Source: Candidatus Hecatellales archaeon B24 (GTDB taxonomy: Archaea; Thermoproteota; Bathyarchaeia; Hecatellales; Hecatellaceae). From it: 33,854 nucleotides of DNA. Both the position numbers and the translations under genes were made by a program. Of this stretch, positions 7,843 to 15,525 are shown one piece after another. The DNA lies in NCBI GenBank assembly GCA_001593855.1, contig LUCC01000002.1:1-33854 (forward strand). The letters run 5' to 3'. Positions within the stretch are counted from its first letter, which is position 1; each line of letters begins with the position of its first letter. The notes below the pieces were generated by a model, which did no database searches, was not told where the DNA came from, and worked only from the letters and a program-made list of their open reading frames with translations.

Positions 7843-8883
7843 GTGGGCGTAAACCTCGGCGACCTTGTACCACGCAGGGAGATAAGCCTCCAAGAGCTTT
7901 CAGGCAGAAGCGTTGCCATAGACGCCTACAACGCCCTATACCAGTTTCTATCCATAATAAGGCAGCCTACAGGCGAACCTTTAATGGACAGGTCTGGCAG
8001 GGTGACAAGCCACCTAAGCGGAATCCTATACCGGACAGCAAACCTGGTGGAAAGAGGAATAAAAGTTGTATACGTCTTCGACGGAACTCCGCCTTCACTT
8101 AAGGAAGCTGAAATCCAGAGGCGAACGCAGATGAGGGAGGAAGCCTCTTTAAAGTATGAGGAAGCCGTTAGGAAAGGCGACTTGGAGGAAGCCAGAATAT
8201 ACGCTCAGGCTACAAGCCGGCTGAGAGACGAGATGGTTGAAGACGCTAAGAGACTTCTAACATTTTTAGGTGTGCCCTGGGTTCAGGCACCGTCGGAAGG
8301 CGAAGCCCAAGCCGCTTATCTGGCTGCCAGGGGGCATGTTTGGGCTTCAGCCAGCCAGGACTACGACTCCCTACTTTTCGGGGCGCCAAGGCTGGTGAGA
8401 AATCTTACCATAACCGGGAGGAGAAAGCTTCCTAGGAAAAATGTTTACGTTGAAGTTAACCCTGAACTTGTTGAGCTTGAAGAGGTTTTAAGACGTTTAG
8501 AAGTTGACAGAGGACAGCTGGTTGACATAGGCATTCTGGTTGGCACCGACTATAACCCAGATGGAGTTAAGGGGATAGGCCCTAAGACAGCTCACAAACT
8601 CGTCAAGGAAAACGGAAGCCTGGAGAAGCTTCAAGACCTCCTGAAGGCTAAAGGCAGCATGCTTCCTGAAAACTGGAGGAAGATAAGGGAAATCTTCCTC
8701 AAGCCCGACGTAACCGACAACTTCAAGGTTGAGTGGCGTAATCCTGACGTTGAAGGCGCTGTCGCGTTTCTATGCGGGGAGAGAGACTTCTCGGAGGATA
8801 GAGTTAGAAACGCCCTAGAGAAGTTTAGGGCTGGGATGAGCGAGCTTAAGGCTAAGCGTACCTTGGACGCCTGGTTCGGCTAG
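7843..8883 (+). CDS. fen1: Flap endonuclease 1
   Basis: Structure-specific nuclease that removes 5' flaps during Okazaki fragment maturation and base excision repair. The 346 residues carry the conserved acidic residues: Asp27 (AIDAYN), Asp80 (VFDG), Glu152 and Glu154 (PSEGEAQAA), Asp173 and Asp175 (QDYDS) and Asp236 (GTDYN), followed by the helix-hairpin-helix [10 protein letters not shown]. The C-terminus KRTLDAWFG resembles a PCNA-binding PIP box but has Lys in place of the usual Gln. The start is GTG at 7843 with GGAGGGGG upstream. The gene ends tail-to-tail with the next minus-strand gene, the two stops overlapping in CTAG. Confidence 0.97.
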   Translation: MGVNLGDLVPRREISLQELSGRSVAIDAYNALYQFLSIIRQPTGEPLMDRSGRVTSHLSGILYRTANLVERGIKVVYVFDGTPPSLKEAEIQRRTQMREEASLKYEEAVRKGDLEEARIYAQATSRLRDEMVEDAKRLLTFLGVPWVQAPSEGEAQAAYLAARGHVWASASQDYDSLLFGAPRLVRNLTITGRRKLPRKNVYVEVNPELVELEEVLRRLEVDRGQLVDIGILVGTDYNPDGVKGIGPKTAHKLVKENGSLEKLQDLLKAKGSMLPENWRKIREIFLKPDVTDNFKVEWRNPDVEGAVAFLCGERDFSEDRVRNALEKFRAGMSELKAKRTLDAWFG

Positions 8884-9296
8884 AGGTACCTGGAAATTCC
8901 TGGAATATCCTTCCTCCCCAGAATGCTTCTCACCCCGTAAATCATGGCGTTAGCGTACAGAAGGGTGAAGTCTGCCACGTCTTCGGCGGGGATGCTGAAG
9001 GGTGCCTCCTCAACGTCGTATAGGATTTGAAGTTCATCCTCGAATTCAGGCTCATTCCTCCTCATTAAATAGCAGATTTTAAAGTTTTTCACAGGTTCAA
9101 AGGCTACTGCCCATTCTATGGAGGAATCCTCGATTGGAGGAGGGTGTAGGAAGAAGCCTCCGAGGGCTTCAGCCAGGATTTCCGCTTCCCTGCGGTTTAC
9201 ATGCTTTAAAATGCTGGTTCTAGCCTTCATCCCGTTTCTAACAAAGCTTTCATGGGCTTGTCCTCCCTCGAAAAACCTTATGTTCACCAGTTTCAC
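8880..9296 (-). CDS. DUF3786-like protein of unknown function
   Basis: A 138-residue protein without a signal peptide or membrane segment. The order of features resembles DUF3786 proteins: an EILAEALGG segment, a short hydrophobic region, an acidic [19 protein letters not shown] stretch (compare the family's gDeEFp...iLFD pattern), then [20 protein letters not shown]. The match is from memory of the family pattern, so I hold it loosely. No catalytic motif is evident. GTG at 9296 follows GGGGGAGA at normal spacing. The stop overlaps that of fen1 by four bases; the neighbour upstream is pcm on the same strand, 78 bases away. Confidence 0.7.
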   Translation of the reverse strand: MKLVNIRFFEGGQAHESFVRNGMKARTSILKHVNRREAEILAEALGGFFLHPPPIEDSSIEWAVAFEPVKNFKICYLMRRNEPEFEDELQILYDVEEAPFSIPAEDVADFTLLYANAMIYGVRSILGRKDIPGISRYL

Positions 9297-9374
9297 AGCT
9301 GGTCTCCCCCAAGAGAATACTTCGCTCTAACAGGGCTTTCCCAGTTCAGCCTGAAAAATTTTAACCTGCCACCC

Positions 9375-10070
9375 TTAAACCCTGTGCCCGTAGGCTCCTC
9401 GGAGGGGGACAAAGGCTACTCCGAGAAGGTCTTCCCAGCTGAGTTTCCCATCCGAATGCTTCCTTGCAACTCTTAGAACCTGGTAGGAGTGGGGGTCTCC
9501 CACCGGGATTACGATTATCCCACCGGGATTAAGCTGCTGGGCTAAAGGCGGAGGAATTCCGGGTGACGCTGCTGTCACGAAGATTCTGTCGTAGGGTGCA
9601 TGCTCTGGAAGCCCCAGTGAGCCGTCCCCATGGATAACTGTGACCCTGCCTGTGTAGGACGCTGCTTCAAGGTTTCTCCTTGCCAGGTCAGCTAGCTCCT
9701 TGACTATTTCAATCGTGTAGACATGCCCCGGGTTTTCCGCTTCCTTTGGCGCAACTATTTCGGCTACGACGGCTGCATGGTAGCCGCAGCCTGCCCCAAC
9801 CTCGAAAACCTTGTGTCCGACCTCCAATTCTAGGAACTCGCACATGAGGGCTACCATGTGGAGGGCTGAAACCGTTTGACCCCACCCTATGGGCAGAGGC
9901 GTGTCAAGATATGCTTGTCCTCTAAACTTTTCCGGGACAAATTTTTCCCTTGGAACCTTGAGCATAGCCTCTTCAACCTTCCTGCTCTTGATAACCCCCT
10001 GGGCTTTAAGGCCTTCCACAGCCTTCCTCCTCTGCTCTTCGAAGCTTTCCCTCATGGAGGCGGACACCAT
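9375..10070 (-). CDS. pcm: Protein-L-isoaspartate O-methyltransferase
   Basis: Repairs isoaspartyl residues in aged proteins using S-adenosylmethionine. The 231 residues show the family hallmarks: VPREKFVPEKFRGQAYLDTPLPIG, the GQTVSALHMVALM segment unique to PCMTs, SAM-binding motif I VFEVGAGCGYHAAV, and the later DRIFVTAASPGIPPPLAQQLNPGG and GDPHSYQVL. Length is normal. ATG at 10070 has no clear ribosome-binding site; a second in-frame ATG five codons in is the alternative. The gene is downstream of the tldD-tldE pair on the same strand, 40 bases from tldE. Confidence 0.95.
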   Translation of the reverse strand: MVSASMRESFEEQRRKAVEGLKAQGVIKSRKVEEAMLKVPREKFVPEKFRGQAYLDTPLPIGWGQTVSALHMVALMCEFLELEVGHKVFEVGAGCGYHAAVVAEIVAPKEAENPGHVYTIEIVKELADLARRNLEAASYTGRVTVIHGDGSLGLPEHAPYDRIFVTAASPGIPPPLAQQLNPGGIIVIPVGDPHSYQVLRVARKHSDGKLSWEDLLGVAFVPLRGAYGHRV

Positions 10071-10110
10071 TTAGAAGGATAGGCTTCAAACGGCTTAAAC
10101 TTAAAGAAGC

Positions 10111-11469
10111 TCAGCTTCCGATAACCCTGACCTCCTCCACTCTAACCCAGGGTGCAACCAGCGAGCCGAAAAACCTGACGTTGGAAGCTAAACCTGAAAG
10201 GTTTTCCAGCATCCCGTACACGGTTCCGGCCAGCATTATGCTTCTAACAGGCCTAGACAGGCTTCCATCCTCTACCAGCCACACGGGAGCTGCTACCACG
10301 GAGAACTCTCCGCTTTCAGGATTACTGCTGTGGGCGCCCTGAACATAGGGAACATAGAATCCGCGGCCTGTTTCAGCTAGGAGGTCTTCAGGCCTTAAGC
10401 CTGAAGGCTTCACCACCAGGTTTGAAGGCTCTATTATGGGGGTTGACGCGTAGGAGGCAGGCCTCACAGCGTTCCCGGTGCTTTCAACCCCCTCCTTTGA
10501 AGCCCTGTAATGGTCGTAGAGAAACCCTTTCAAGACTCCACGCTCGATAAGCGGCGTACGCTGGCTTGGCACCCCCTCATCGTCGAAGCTTGAAGTGTTA
10601 AGTCCTCCTTCCAGCAGTCCATCGTCCACCAAGGTTAAAAGGGGTGAGAAAACCTTTTCACCTATCCTGCCTTTAAGCGGAGACCTTCCACGCTGAACGT
10701 TATCCGCCTTCAAGGCTGGAACCAGCGTATAGGACAGGATGGAGAGCAGTGCAGGCTGGCCTAGGATAATGGTAGCTCTGCCGCTTTCAGCTTTCTCTGC
10801 TCCAAGCGCTGAGAGAGCAAGCTCTGCAGCCTTCCTTCCAACTTCAGCCACGTTAAGCCTAAGCATCCTAGAAAAATCGAACTCGAAGCAGGCTGGAGTC
10901 GTATCCAGGCCTTCCTTGGCTAGGGCTTCAAGGTAGCATCCAGCCCAGGTTCCCTCATCTTCCACCTCAACGCCTAAGCTGTTGGCTAAAACCCTCTTGG
11001 TATAGGTCAGGTTTACAGCTCCCTCTGAGGCTTTAACCCTCCCGTCCAAGCTTAAAGACGCCTCCAGCATTTCCGATGCTAAATCTACGGCCGCTTCAAC
11101 CTCGGCTTCAGCTACCCTGCCATCACAGGTTTTCAGGGTTTTCCTGCAGGCTTTAGAGGGTGGGAAGCCTTTCCACTGCTTGTCAGGCTGCGAAGCCCCT
11201 GCCAGCTTCAAGGCTTTCCTAACGGTTTCCCTCAGGCTTTCCATGTTAAGCCTGTTAGTGTAGGAAAAACCTATTCGCCCTTGAAGCGAAACCCTCAGAC
11301 CTAAACCTTCCTCCCAGACGGTTTTAGCCTTGACAATCTGGTCGTTTTCTATGGCTGCTGAAACCGTTCTAGTTCTGCTTAGGTAGGCTTCGCCTTCAGC
11401 TCCCCCTGCTTCACAGAGTTTAACAGCCTTTAAGGCTGCGTCTAGGAGGCTTAGACTGCTGTCAGCCAT
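10111..11469 (-). CDS. tldE: TldE/PmbA family protein, non-catalytic partner of TldD
   Basis: TldD and TldE form a heterodimeric metalloprotease that trims unfolded or modified peptides. This 452-residue protein is the TldE half. It has the N-terminal domain with RIGFSYTNRLNMESLRETV and the C-terminal part with FDDEGVPSQRTPLIERGVLKGFLYDH and NPESGEFSV. It lacks the HExxxH motif of its partner, as TldE proteins do. ATG at 11469 is preceded by GGGAGAGGATG. The gene starts three bases after the tldD stop, so the two are translationally coupled and likely made in equal amounts. Substrates in archaea are not known to me. Confidence 0.92.
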   Translation of the reverse strand: MADSSLSLLDAALKAVKLCEAGGAEGEAYLSRTRTVSAAIENDQIVKAKTVWEEGLGLRVSLQGRIGFSYTNRLNMESLRETVRKALKLAGASQPDKQWKGFPPSKACRKTLKTCDGRVAEAEVEAAVDLASEMLEASLSLDGRVKASEGAVNLTYTKRVLANSLGVEVEDEGTWAGCYLEALAKEGLDTTPACFEFDFSRMLRLNVAEVGRKAAELALSALGAEKAESGRATIILGQPALLSILSYTLVPALKADNVQRGRSPLKGRIGEKVFSPLLTLVDDGLLEGGLNTSSFDDEGVPSQRTPLIERGVLKGFLYDHYRASKEGVESTGNAVRPASYASTPIIEPSNLVVKPSGLRPEDLLAETGRGFYVPYVQGAHSSNPESGEFSVVAAPVWLVEDGSLSRPVRSIMLAGTVYGMLENLSGLASNVRFFGSLVAPWVRVEEVRVIGS

Positions 11470-11472
11470 GCT

Positions 11473-12855
11473 TCATCCTCTCCCTCCTATTCTAACAGAT
11501 TTAACCCTCATGGTAGGTCCTCCATCGCATATGAAGGCTGTCTGACCTTTCCCGCAGCGTCCAGGCCAGAGTTCAAAGTCTTTCCCCACGGCTTCAACCC
11601 CCGTCAGGGTTTCAAGAGTGTTTCCTCCTATGGAGAGGTTTCTCACAGGCCTCCCAATTTCCCCTTTAACTATTTCGTAGGCTTCCTGAACGCCAACCTG
11701 GAAGGTTCCGTCCATGTTAACCTGGCCTCCCCTCAGAGACTTCAAGTAGTATCCGAACTTCACCGGCTCCAACAGCTCTTCGAGGCTCTGGTCTCCCGGA
11801 GCCATGAAGGTGTTCCTCATCCTCACCAGAGGTGCATGTCTGAAGCTTTCAGCCCTAGCGTTTCCTGTAGGCTGGGCTTCAAGTCTTCCAGCGGTTTCAC
11901 GGCTGTGAAGTAAACCTTTAACAACGCCTTTCTCTAAGATTACGGTTCTGCCAGCCTTAACTCCCTCATCATCGTAGGCGAGAAAGCCGAAGGAGCCTTC
12001 CAGCCCTCCATCATCGAAGATGGTTACATGCTCGGATGCAACCTGCAAGCCCATACGCTCCAAGAGAATGGAGCCGGAGAGGGCTAGGTCAGCCTCAGCC
12101 ATGTGGCCCAGCGACTCATGGGCGAAAACCCCTACGACGCTGGGGCCTAGAACAGCCCGGTAAACGCCGCCCTTAGGCAGCACAGCTTCCAGCTGGCTTT
12201 TAACCCTCCCCGCAAGCCTGTCCTTCAAGGCTTCAAGTCTTTCATCGTTCAAATATTCGAAGCCCTGGCTTGCCCCTGCCTCTTCACCGGCTGAAGCGTA
12301 AACTCCAGCTTCAAAGGCTGAAAGGTTAGCCCTAAGCCAGACGTAAACCTTCTCCTGGAAGACTCTTGCCCCCTCACTCGTGTAGATGTGCTGGCGTATG
12401 GAGAGGTCCATATACTCCACGGTGCAGCTTCTAACCCTCTTATCGGCCTCTAGAAGGCTTCGGCTGAGGTTTAGGGCGAGTGAAACCTTCTCTTCCACGG
12501 GAACCTTTGAAGGGTGAACCTTAAACTTCCATCGGACCTTAACCCTTTCAGGCTTAGCCTCCGCCAGCTTTACAGGCTTCTTAATTTTTCTGCCCGCAGC
12601 CTTGGCAAGCTTGAAGGCTTCCTCGGCAGCCTCCTCAAGGGAGGCGGAGTCGGTCTTCGAGGTGGAAGCATAACCCCAAGCTCCTCCGGCTAGAATGCGG
12701 ATTCCAACTCCGCTGTCAAAGCCTTCCCTGGCAACTTCAACCCTCCCGTCTTTAACGGTTATCAGGGTTTTCACGGCTTCTTCTCCTCTAGCCTCTACCA
12801 GAGAAGCTTTCAGCCTTCCCCCTCGGTCTAAAGCCTTCAGCAGAGCGTCCTCCAA
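11473..12855 (-). CDS. tldD: TldD metalloprotease, catalytic subunit
   Basis: The 460-residue product carries the TldD zinc motif HESLGH (His246, Glu247, His251) and the C-terminal GRCGKGQ segment that supplies a cysteine ligand. Other family landmarks are FDSGVGIRILAGGAWGYAST near residue 50, DDGGLEGSFGFLAYDDEG and AESFRHAPLVRMRNTFM. Length is normal. TTG at 12855 follows GGAGG at eight bases. First gene of a tldD-tldE operon that continues towards pcm. The 93-base spacer before it is shared with the divergent CofE-like gene and contains purine-rich stretches but no convincing TATA box. Confidence 0.94.
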   Translation of the reverse strand: MEDALLKALDRGGRLKASLVEARGEEAVKTLITVKDGRVEVAREGFDSGVGIRILAGGAWGYASTSKTDSASLEEAAEEAFKLAKAAGRKIKKPVKLAEAKPERVKVRWKFKVHPSKVPVEEKVSLALNLSRSLLEADKRVRSCTVEYMDLSIRQHIYTSEGARVFQEKVYVWLRANLSAFEAGVYASAGEEAGASQGFEYLNDERLEALKDRLAGRVKSQLEAVLPKGGVYRAVLGPSVVGVFAHESLGHMAEADLALSGSILLERMGLQVASEHVTIFDDGGLEGSFGFLAYDDEGVKAGRTVILEKGVVKGLLHSRETAGRLEAQPTGNARAESFRHAPLVRMRNTFMAPGDQSLEELLEPVKFGYYLKSLRGGQVNMDGTFQVGVQEAYEIVKGEIGRPVRNLSIGGNTLETLTGVEAVGKDFELWPGRCGKGQTAFICDGGPTMRVKSVRIGGRG

Positions 12856-12948
12856 GCCTTAAGCCTCCGGGCTTAACCTCAGTTTAAAGTTGGAGGGGGA
12901 AGGGAAAAGTTTTTGGGCTTAGCCTGGTGGAGGGTTTAACCGGAAGCC

Positions 12949-13830
12949 TTGAAGGGTTGGGTAAGGCTTAACCATCCGCTCGTGGAGAGGCTGTGCAGGG
13001 TTAGGACAGGCTACTGGCTTCCAGGCACAGACTACGCTTCAAGGGTGGCTGAGGCTGTTGAAGGGAAAGCCTCCAGCGGCGATGTGATAGCCGTATCTGA
13101 GAAGGCTGTTTCAACCGCCATGAATCTAACCGTGGATGAAGCGGAAATCAAGCCTGGCGTGTCAGCGAGGATGCTGGCATCCCTCTGGATGAGGCTCGGC
13201 TGGGGATACCTACTCGGCCCCATCTGCAGGCTTAAACCTCAAACCTTCAGAAGGCTTAGAGGATACCCGAAGGAGGAAGGAGCCCGCCACAAGCAGCTCG
13301 CCTTGGAGAGAGCCGGAATCCTTCAAGCATTAAAGTTCGGCTCCGAAGGCGGAATAGACGCTTCAAACCTTCCAGCCTCCCATGTAAGCCTTCCCCTTCC
13401 AAACCCGGCTCATGCAGCCCGCAGAATCCATGAAGCTGTTAAGAGCAGACTTGGAGTTGAGGCCTACGTGTTAATCGTTGACTCTGACAAGACCTACTCG
13501 CTGGGCTGCCTCCACCTAGCGCCAACCCCCACAAGCCTGAAGGGCTTTAAAACCGGTGGAGGCATATTCTACTATGTTCTGGGGAGACTCTTTAAGCTTA
13601 AGCCTAGGTCCACGCCTAAGGCTTGCTATCCTCCAGGAAGGCTGACCGTGGAGGAGTGCTTAGAGCTGGCTGAGCTGGCTCATCAGGCTATGAGCAGGGG
13701 TAAGCCTAAAAACGTCTGGGAGATGGTTGAAAGCTTCGGGGTGGGGTTAACAGAGGTCACCTGGCTGATGCTCAAAAAAATGGTGCACCATCCGATAGTC
13801 GTTTTAAAGCCTAGAAAGCCGGTTTTTTAA
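12949..13830 (+). CDS. CofE-like ligase (F420-0:gamma-glutamyl ligase family), substrate uncertain
   Basis: CofE adds glutamate to coenzyme F420-0. This 293-residue protein shares the core of that family: an N-terminal GDVIAVSEKAVS segment (CofE has a GDVlvvasKvvSk-like stretch), a central EGGIDASNLPASHVSLPLPNP motif and AVKSRLGVEAYVLIVDSDKTY. It diverges from standard CofE: the DTFGRPFR-type signature after the IxxSD strand is replaced by DKTYSLGCLHLAPTP, and the C-terminus has a family-specific GGGIFYYVLGRLFKLKPRST and a cysteine-containing ACYPPGRLT. It is therefore a paralogous family member whose acceptor may not be F420. TTG at 12949 is the likely start. It is followed by the RAM protein in the same direction. 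Confidence 0.7.
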   Translation: MKGWVRLNHPLVERLCRVRTGYWLPGTDYASRVAEAVEGKASSGDVIAVSEKAVSTAMNLTVDEAEIKPGVSARMLASLWMRLGWGYLLGPICRLKPQTFRRLRGYPKEEGARHKQLALERAGILQALKFGSEGGIDASNLPASHVSLPLPNPAHAARRIHEAVKSRLGVEAYVLIVDSDKTYSLGCLHLAPTPTSLKGFKTGGGIFYYVLGRLFKLKPRSTPKACYPPGRLTVEECLELAELAHQAMSRGKPKNVWEMVESFGVGLTEVTWLMLKKMVHHPIVVLKPRKPVF

Positions 13831-13891
13831 CGTGGAAACTTTAATATGGAAACTGGGGAGACTATATTTTTAAAGGTGAAAGTGGAGAAGG

Positions 13892-14125
13892 TTGGCTAGG
13901 GCTTTCACGTTGATAACGGTTAAGCCTGGAACGGAAGACAGGGTTGTTGAAGCTATAAAAGGCATTAAAGGGGTTAAACGGGTTTACAGGATATGCGGAC
14001 CCTACGATATTATAGCGGAAATAGAAACCAGCGAGCTGTCAGCCTTAAGAGACATCGTGGAGAAAAGCATCAGGAAGATACCGGAAAACAGGTCTTCCCT
14101 AACTATGATAGTTCTTGAAAGCTGA
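13892..14125 (+). CDS. Stand-alone RAM (Lrp/AsnC ligand-binding) domain protein
   Basis: A 77-residue protein consisting only of the alpha-beta ligand-binding domain of Lrp/AsnC regulators: FTLITVKPGTEDRVVEAIKG, GVKRVYRICGPYDIIAEIE (with the G-x-Y/F-D signature) and RSSLTMIVLE. There is no helix-turn-helix, so it cannot bind DNA by itself; such proteins bind amino acids and assemble into octamers or partner with full-length Lrp proteins. The start is TTG at 13892 with GGAGAAGG immediately upstream and a TATA-like tatatttt near 13863-13870. It ends 12 bases from the stop of the convergent Nse3-like gene. Confidence 0.9.
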   Translation: MARAFTLITVKPGTEDRVVEAIKGIKGVKRVYRICGPYDIIAEIETSELSALRDIVEKSIRKIPENRSSLTMIVLES

Positions 14126-14137
14126 CCCTCTAAACGT

Positions 14138-14728
14138 TCAGCCTTCCCGCCCGCCTATTTCTGAAGACTCCTCCGAGATGGTTAACAGGGACTCGGCTAA
14201 GGCTTCCAAGTCAACTTCAGCCCTAGTCCTCCAGCCTACCGTTAAAACCTCGTTTTCATCCTCATGCAGGTATCCAAGCCTAACAAACCTGTCCAGTGCA
14301 ATATTAACTCTCCACGAGGGAAGCTTGGAGGAGAGAAGCCTTTCAACCTCACCCCTCGAAGCCTTACCCTGCCTAGAAGCCAAGTAGGCGAGGGTTGCTG
14401 CTAGGGCTGCAAGGTCGTCTATACGCCATCCTGAAGCCTGTGCGTCGGTGGCTGGGAGGCTGCCCCGCAGGGTTACTAGGAAGCGGGCTCTGTCAAGCTT
14501 TGCCTCTTCGTCTCCGCCAGCCTCCCCCGAAGCCTCCGGAACTATTTTAACTTGAAGCCCAAGCCTTTCAAGCTCGCTGTCCAGCAGCTTAACGATTTTC
14601 ATGTAGTTTTTCCCAAGGCTTTTCCGCAGTTCCCATCCTTTAACTCCAGGAGTTCTGTGCCTTTGGAAGAGGAGAAGCTGAGCAGCTCTTTTCACTCTCC
14701 TAGCGTAGGAAGCTTCTCCACCGCTCAC
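14138..14728 (-). CDS. Nse3/MAGE-like tandem winged-helix (KITE-type) protein
   Basis: The 196-residue protein reads as two winged helices arranged as in MAGE/Nse3. WH-A (about 8-63) has AAQLLLFQRHRT, a GWELRKSL helix, and NYMKIVKLLDSELERLGLQV. A strand RFLVTLRGSLP follows (82-92). WH-B (about 103-173) has DLAALAATLAYLASRQGKAS, a VNIALDRFVRLGYL helix and a wing ending in GWRTRAEVD, which lines up with the MAGE YLEY...WGPRAxAE finish. KITE proteins bridge kleisin and DNA in SMC complexes. GTG start and the stop of the upstream Nse4-like gene overlap in GTGA. The alignment is by eye; an unrelated double winged helix remains possible. Confidence 0.7.
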   Translation of the reverse strand: MSGGEASYARRVKRAAQLLLFQRHRTPGVKGWELRKSLGKNYMKIVKLLDSELERLGLQVKIVPEASGEAGGDEEAKLDRARFLVTLRGSLPATDAQASGWRIDDLAALAATLAYLASRQGKASRGEVERLLSSKLPSWRVNIALDRFVRLGYLHEDENEVLTVGWRTRAEVDLEALAESLLTISEESSEIGGREG

Positions 14729-15525
14729 TCTTCCCCACCGCCAACCATGAATTTATCGAGCGGTATGGCTACGGAGTATTCTCCTTTAGGCTTTCCAGCG
14801 GTTTCAGGCGTCGGCTTAAGTTTAAGCTCGCCTTTAAGCCTGTCCAAGGTTAGCTGAACATAGCCGTAGGTTGCAAGAAAGCTTACCATGTAGGCTTTAA
14901 GCACGGTTTCCCTGAAGGTTTCAGCCCTGACAAAGTCCCAGTAGGATATTTCCCCTCCAGCCTTTTCGGCTTCGGCTGAAAGCTTCTGGAAGGTTTCCTC
15001 CAGCAATCTTCTGAAGTCCCCGCTGAGGGTTAAACCTAAAGCCTTAACGGTTTCAGGTGAAACCTCGGCTTCAACCATTCTGGGGGCTTCTAAGGCTTCC
15101 GGAGGGAGGCTTCTCGGTTTAAGCCTTACCCAGTAGGAGGCAGCCTCCTTAAGCCTTTCAAGAGTTAAAACCTCGATTTTAACGGTGGGCTTCCAAGCTT
15201 TGAGGAATACTTCGGCGAGCTGTGGAATGGTCAGCTCAGCAATCCTCGTCTTAACGGTTTCAGGATCTAAAATTCTAAGCTTACTCCTAACCCTAACCCA
15301 TTCGTCTTGAAGTTCCACGACCTTTGAAAGACTGCGTAAAGCTTCCCCGTCGAGGGTTAGGTCTGAAGGTTTCACCCAGGCGGGGAGGAGACTGCGTAAA
15401 GCTTCAAGCTCCTCTTTAACGTCAACTTCAAAGGGGTTGAAACCTTTAGCTTCAACCTCCCTGCACAGGTGCACTATTCTCAGAGCCCTGTCTCTGGCTT
15501 CGCTAAGGCTTGGCTTCTCCTTCAA
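14725..15525 (-). CDS. Nse4-like kleisin subunit of an SMC complex
   Basis: The 266-residue, largely helical protein has no obvious enzyme motif. Its C-terminal 65 residues (about 196-260) match the Nse4 C-terminal winged-helix pattern that docks on the SMC5 head. FVRAETFRETV corresponds to the FVxxxSFxxTVEN motif; MVSFLATYGYVQLTLD corresponds to the hSFLxxDGxxxIxLD motif; a short loop then leads to a hydrophobic strand VAIPLDKFM. The N-terminal half (GFNPFEVDVKEELEALRSLL) is predicted helical and could bind the SMC neck as other kleisins do. TTG at 15525 follows GGAGG at nine bases. It overlaps the SMC gene by 23 bases upstream and the Nse3-like gene by four bases downstream. Confidence 0.72.
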   Translation of the reverse strand: MKEKPSLSEARDRALRIVHLCREVEAKGFNPFEVDVKEELEALRSLLPAWVKPSDLTLDGEALRSLSKVVELQDEWVRVRSKLRILDPETVKTRIAELTIPQLAEVFLKAWKPTVKIEVLTLERLKEAASYWVRLKPRSLPPEALEAPRMVEAEVSPETVKALGLTLSGDFRRLLEETFQKLSAEAEKAGGEISYWDFVRAETFRETVLKAYMVSFLATYGYVQLTLDRLKGELKLKPTPETAGKPKGEYSVAIPLDKFMVGGGEE

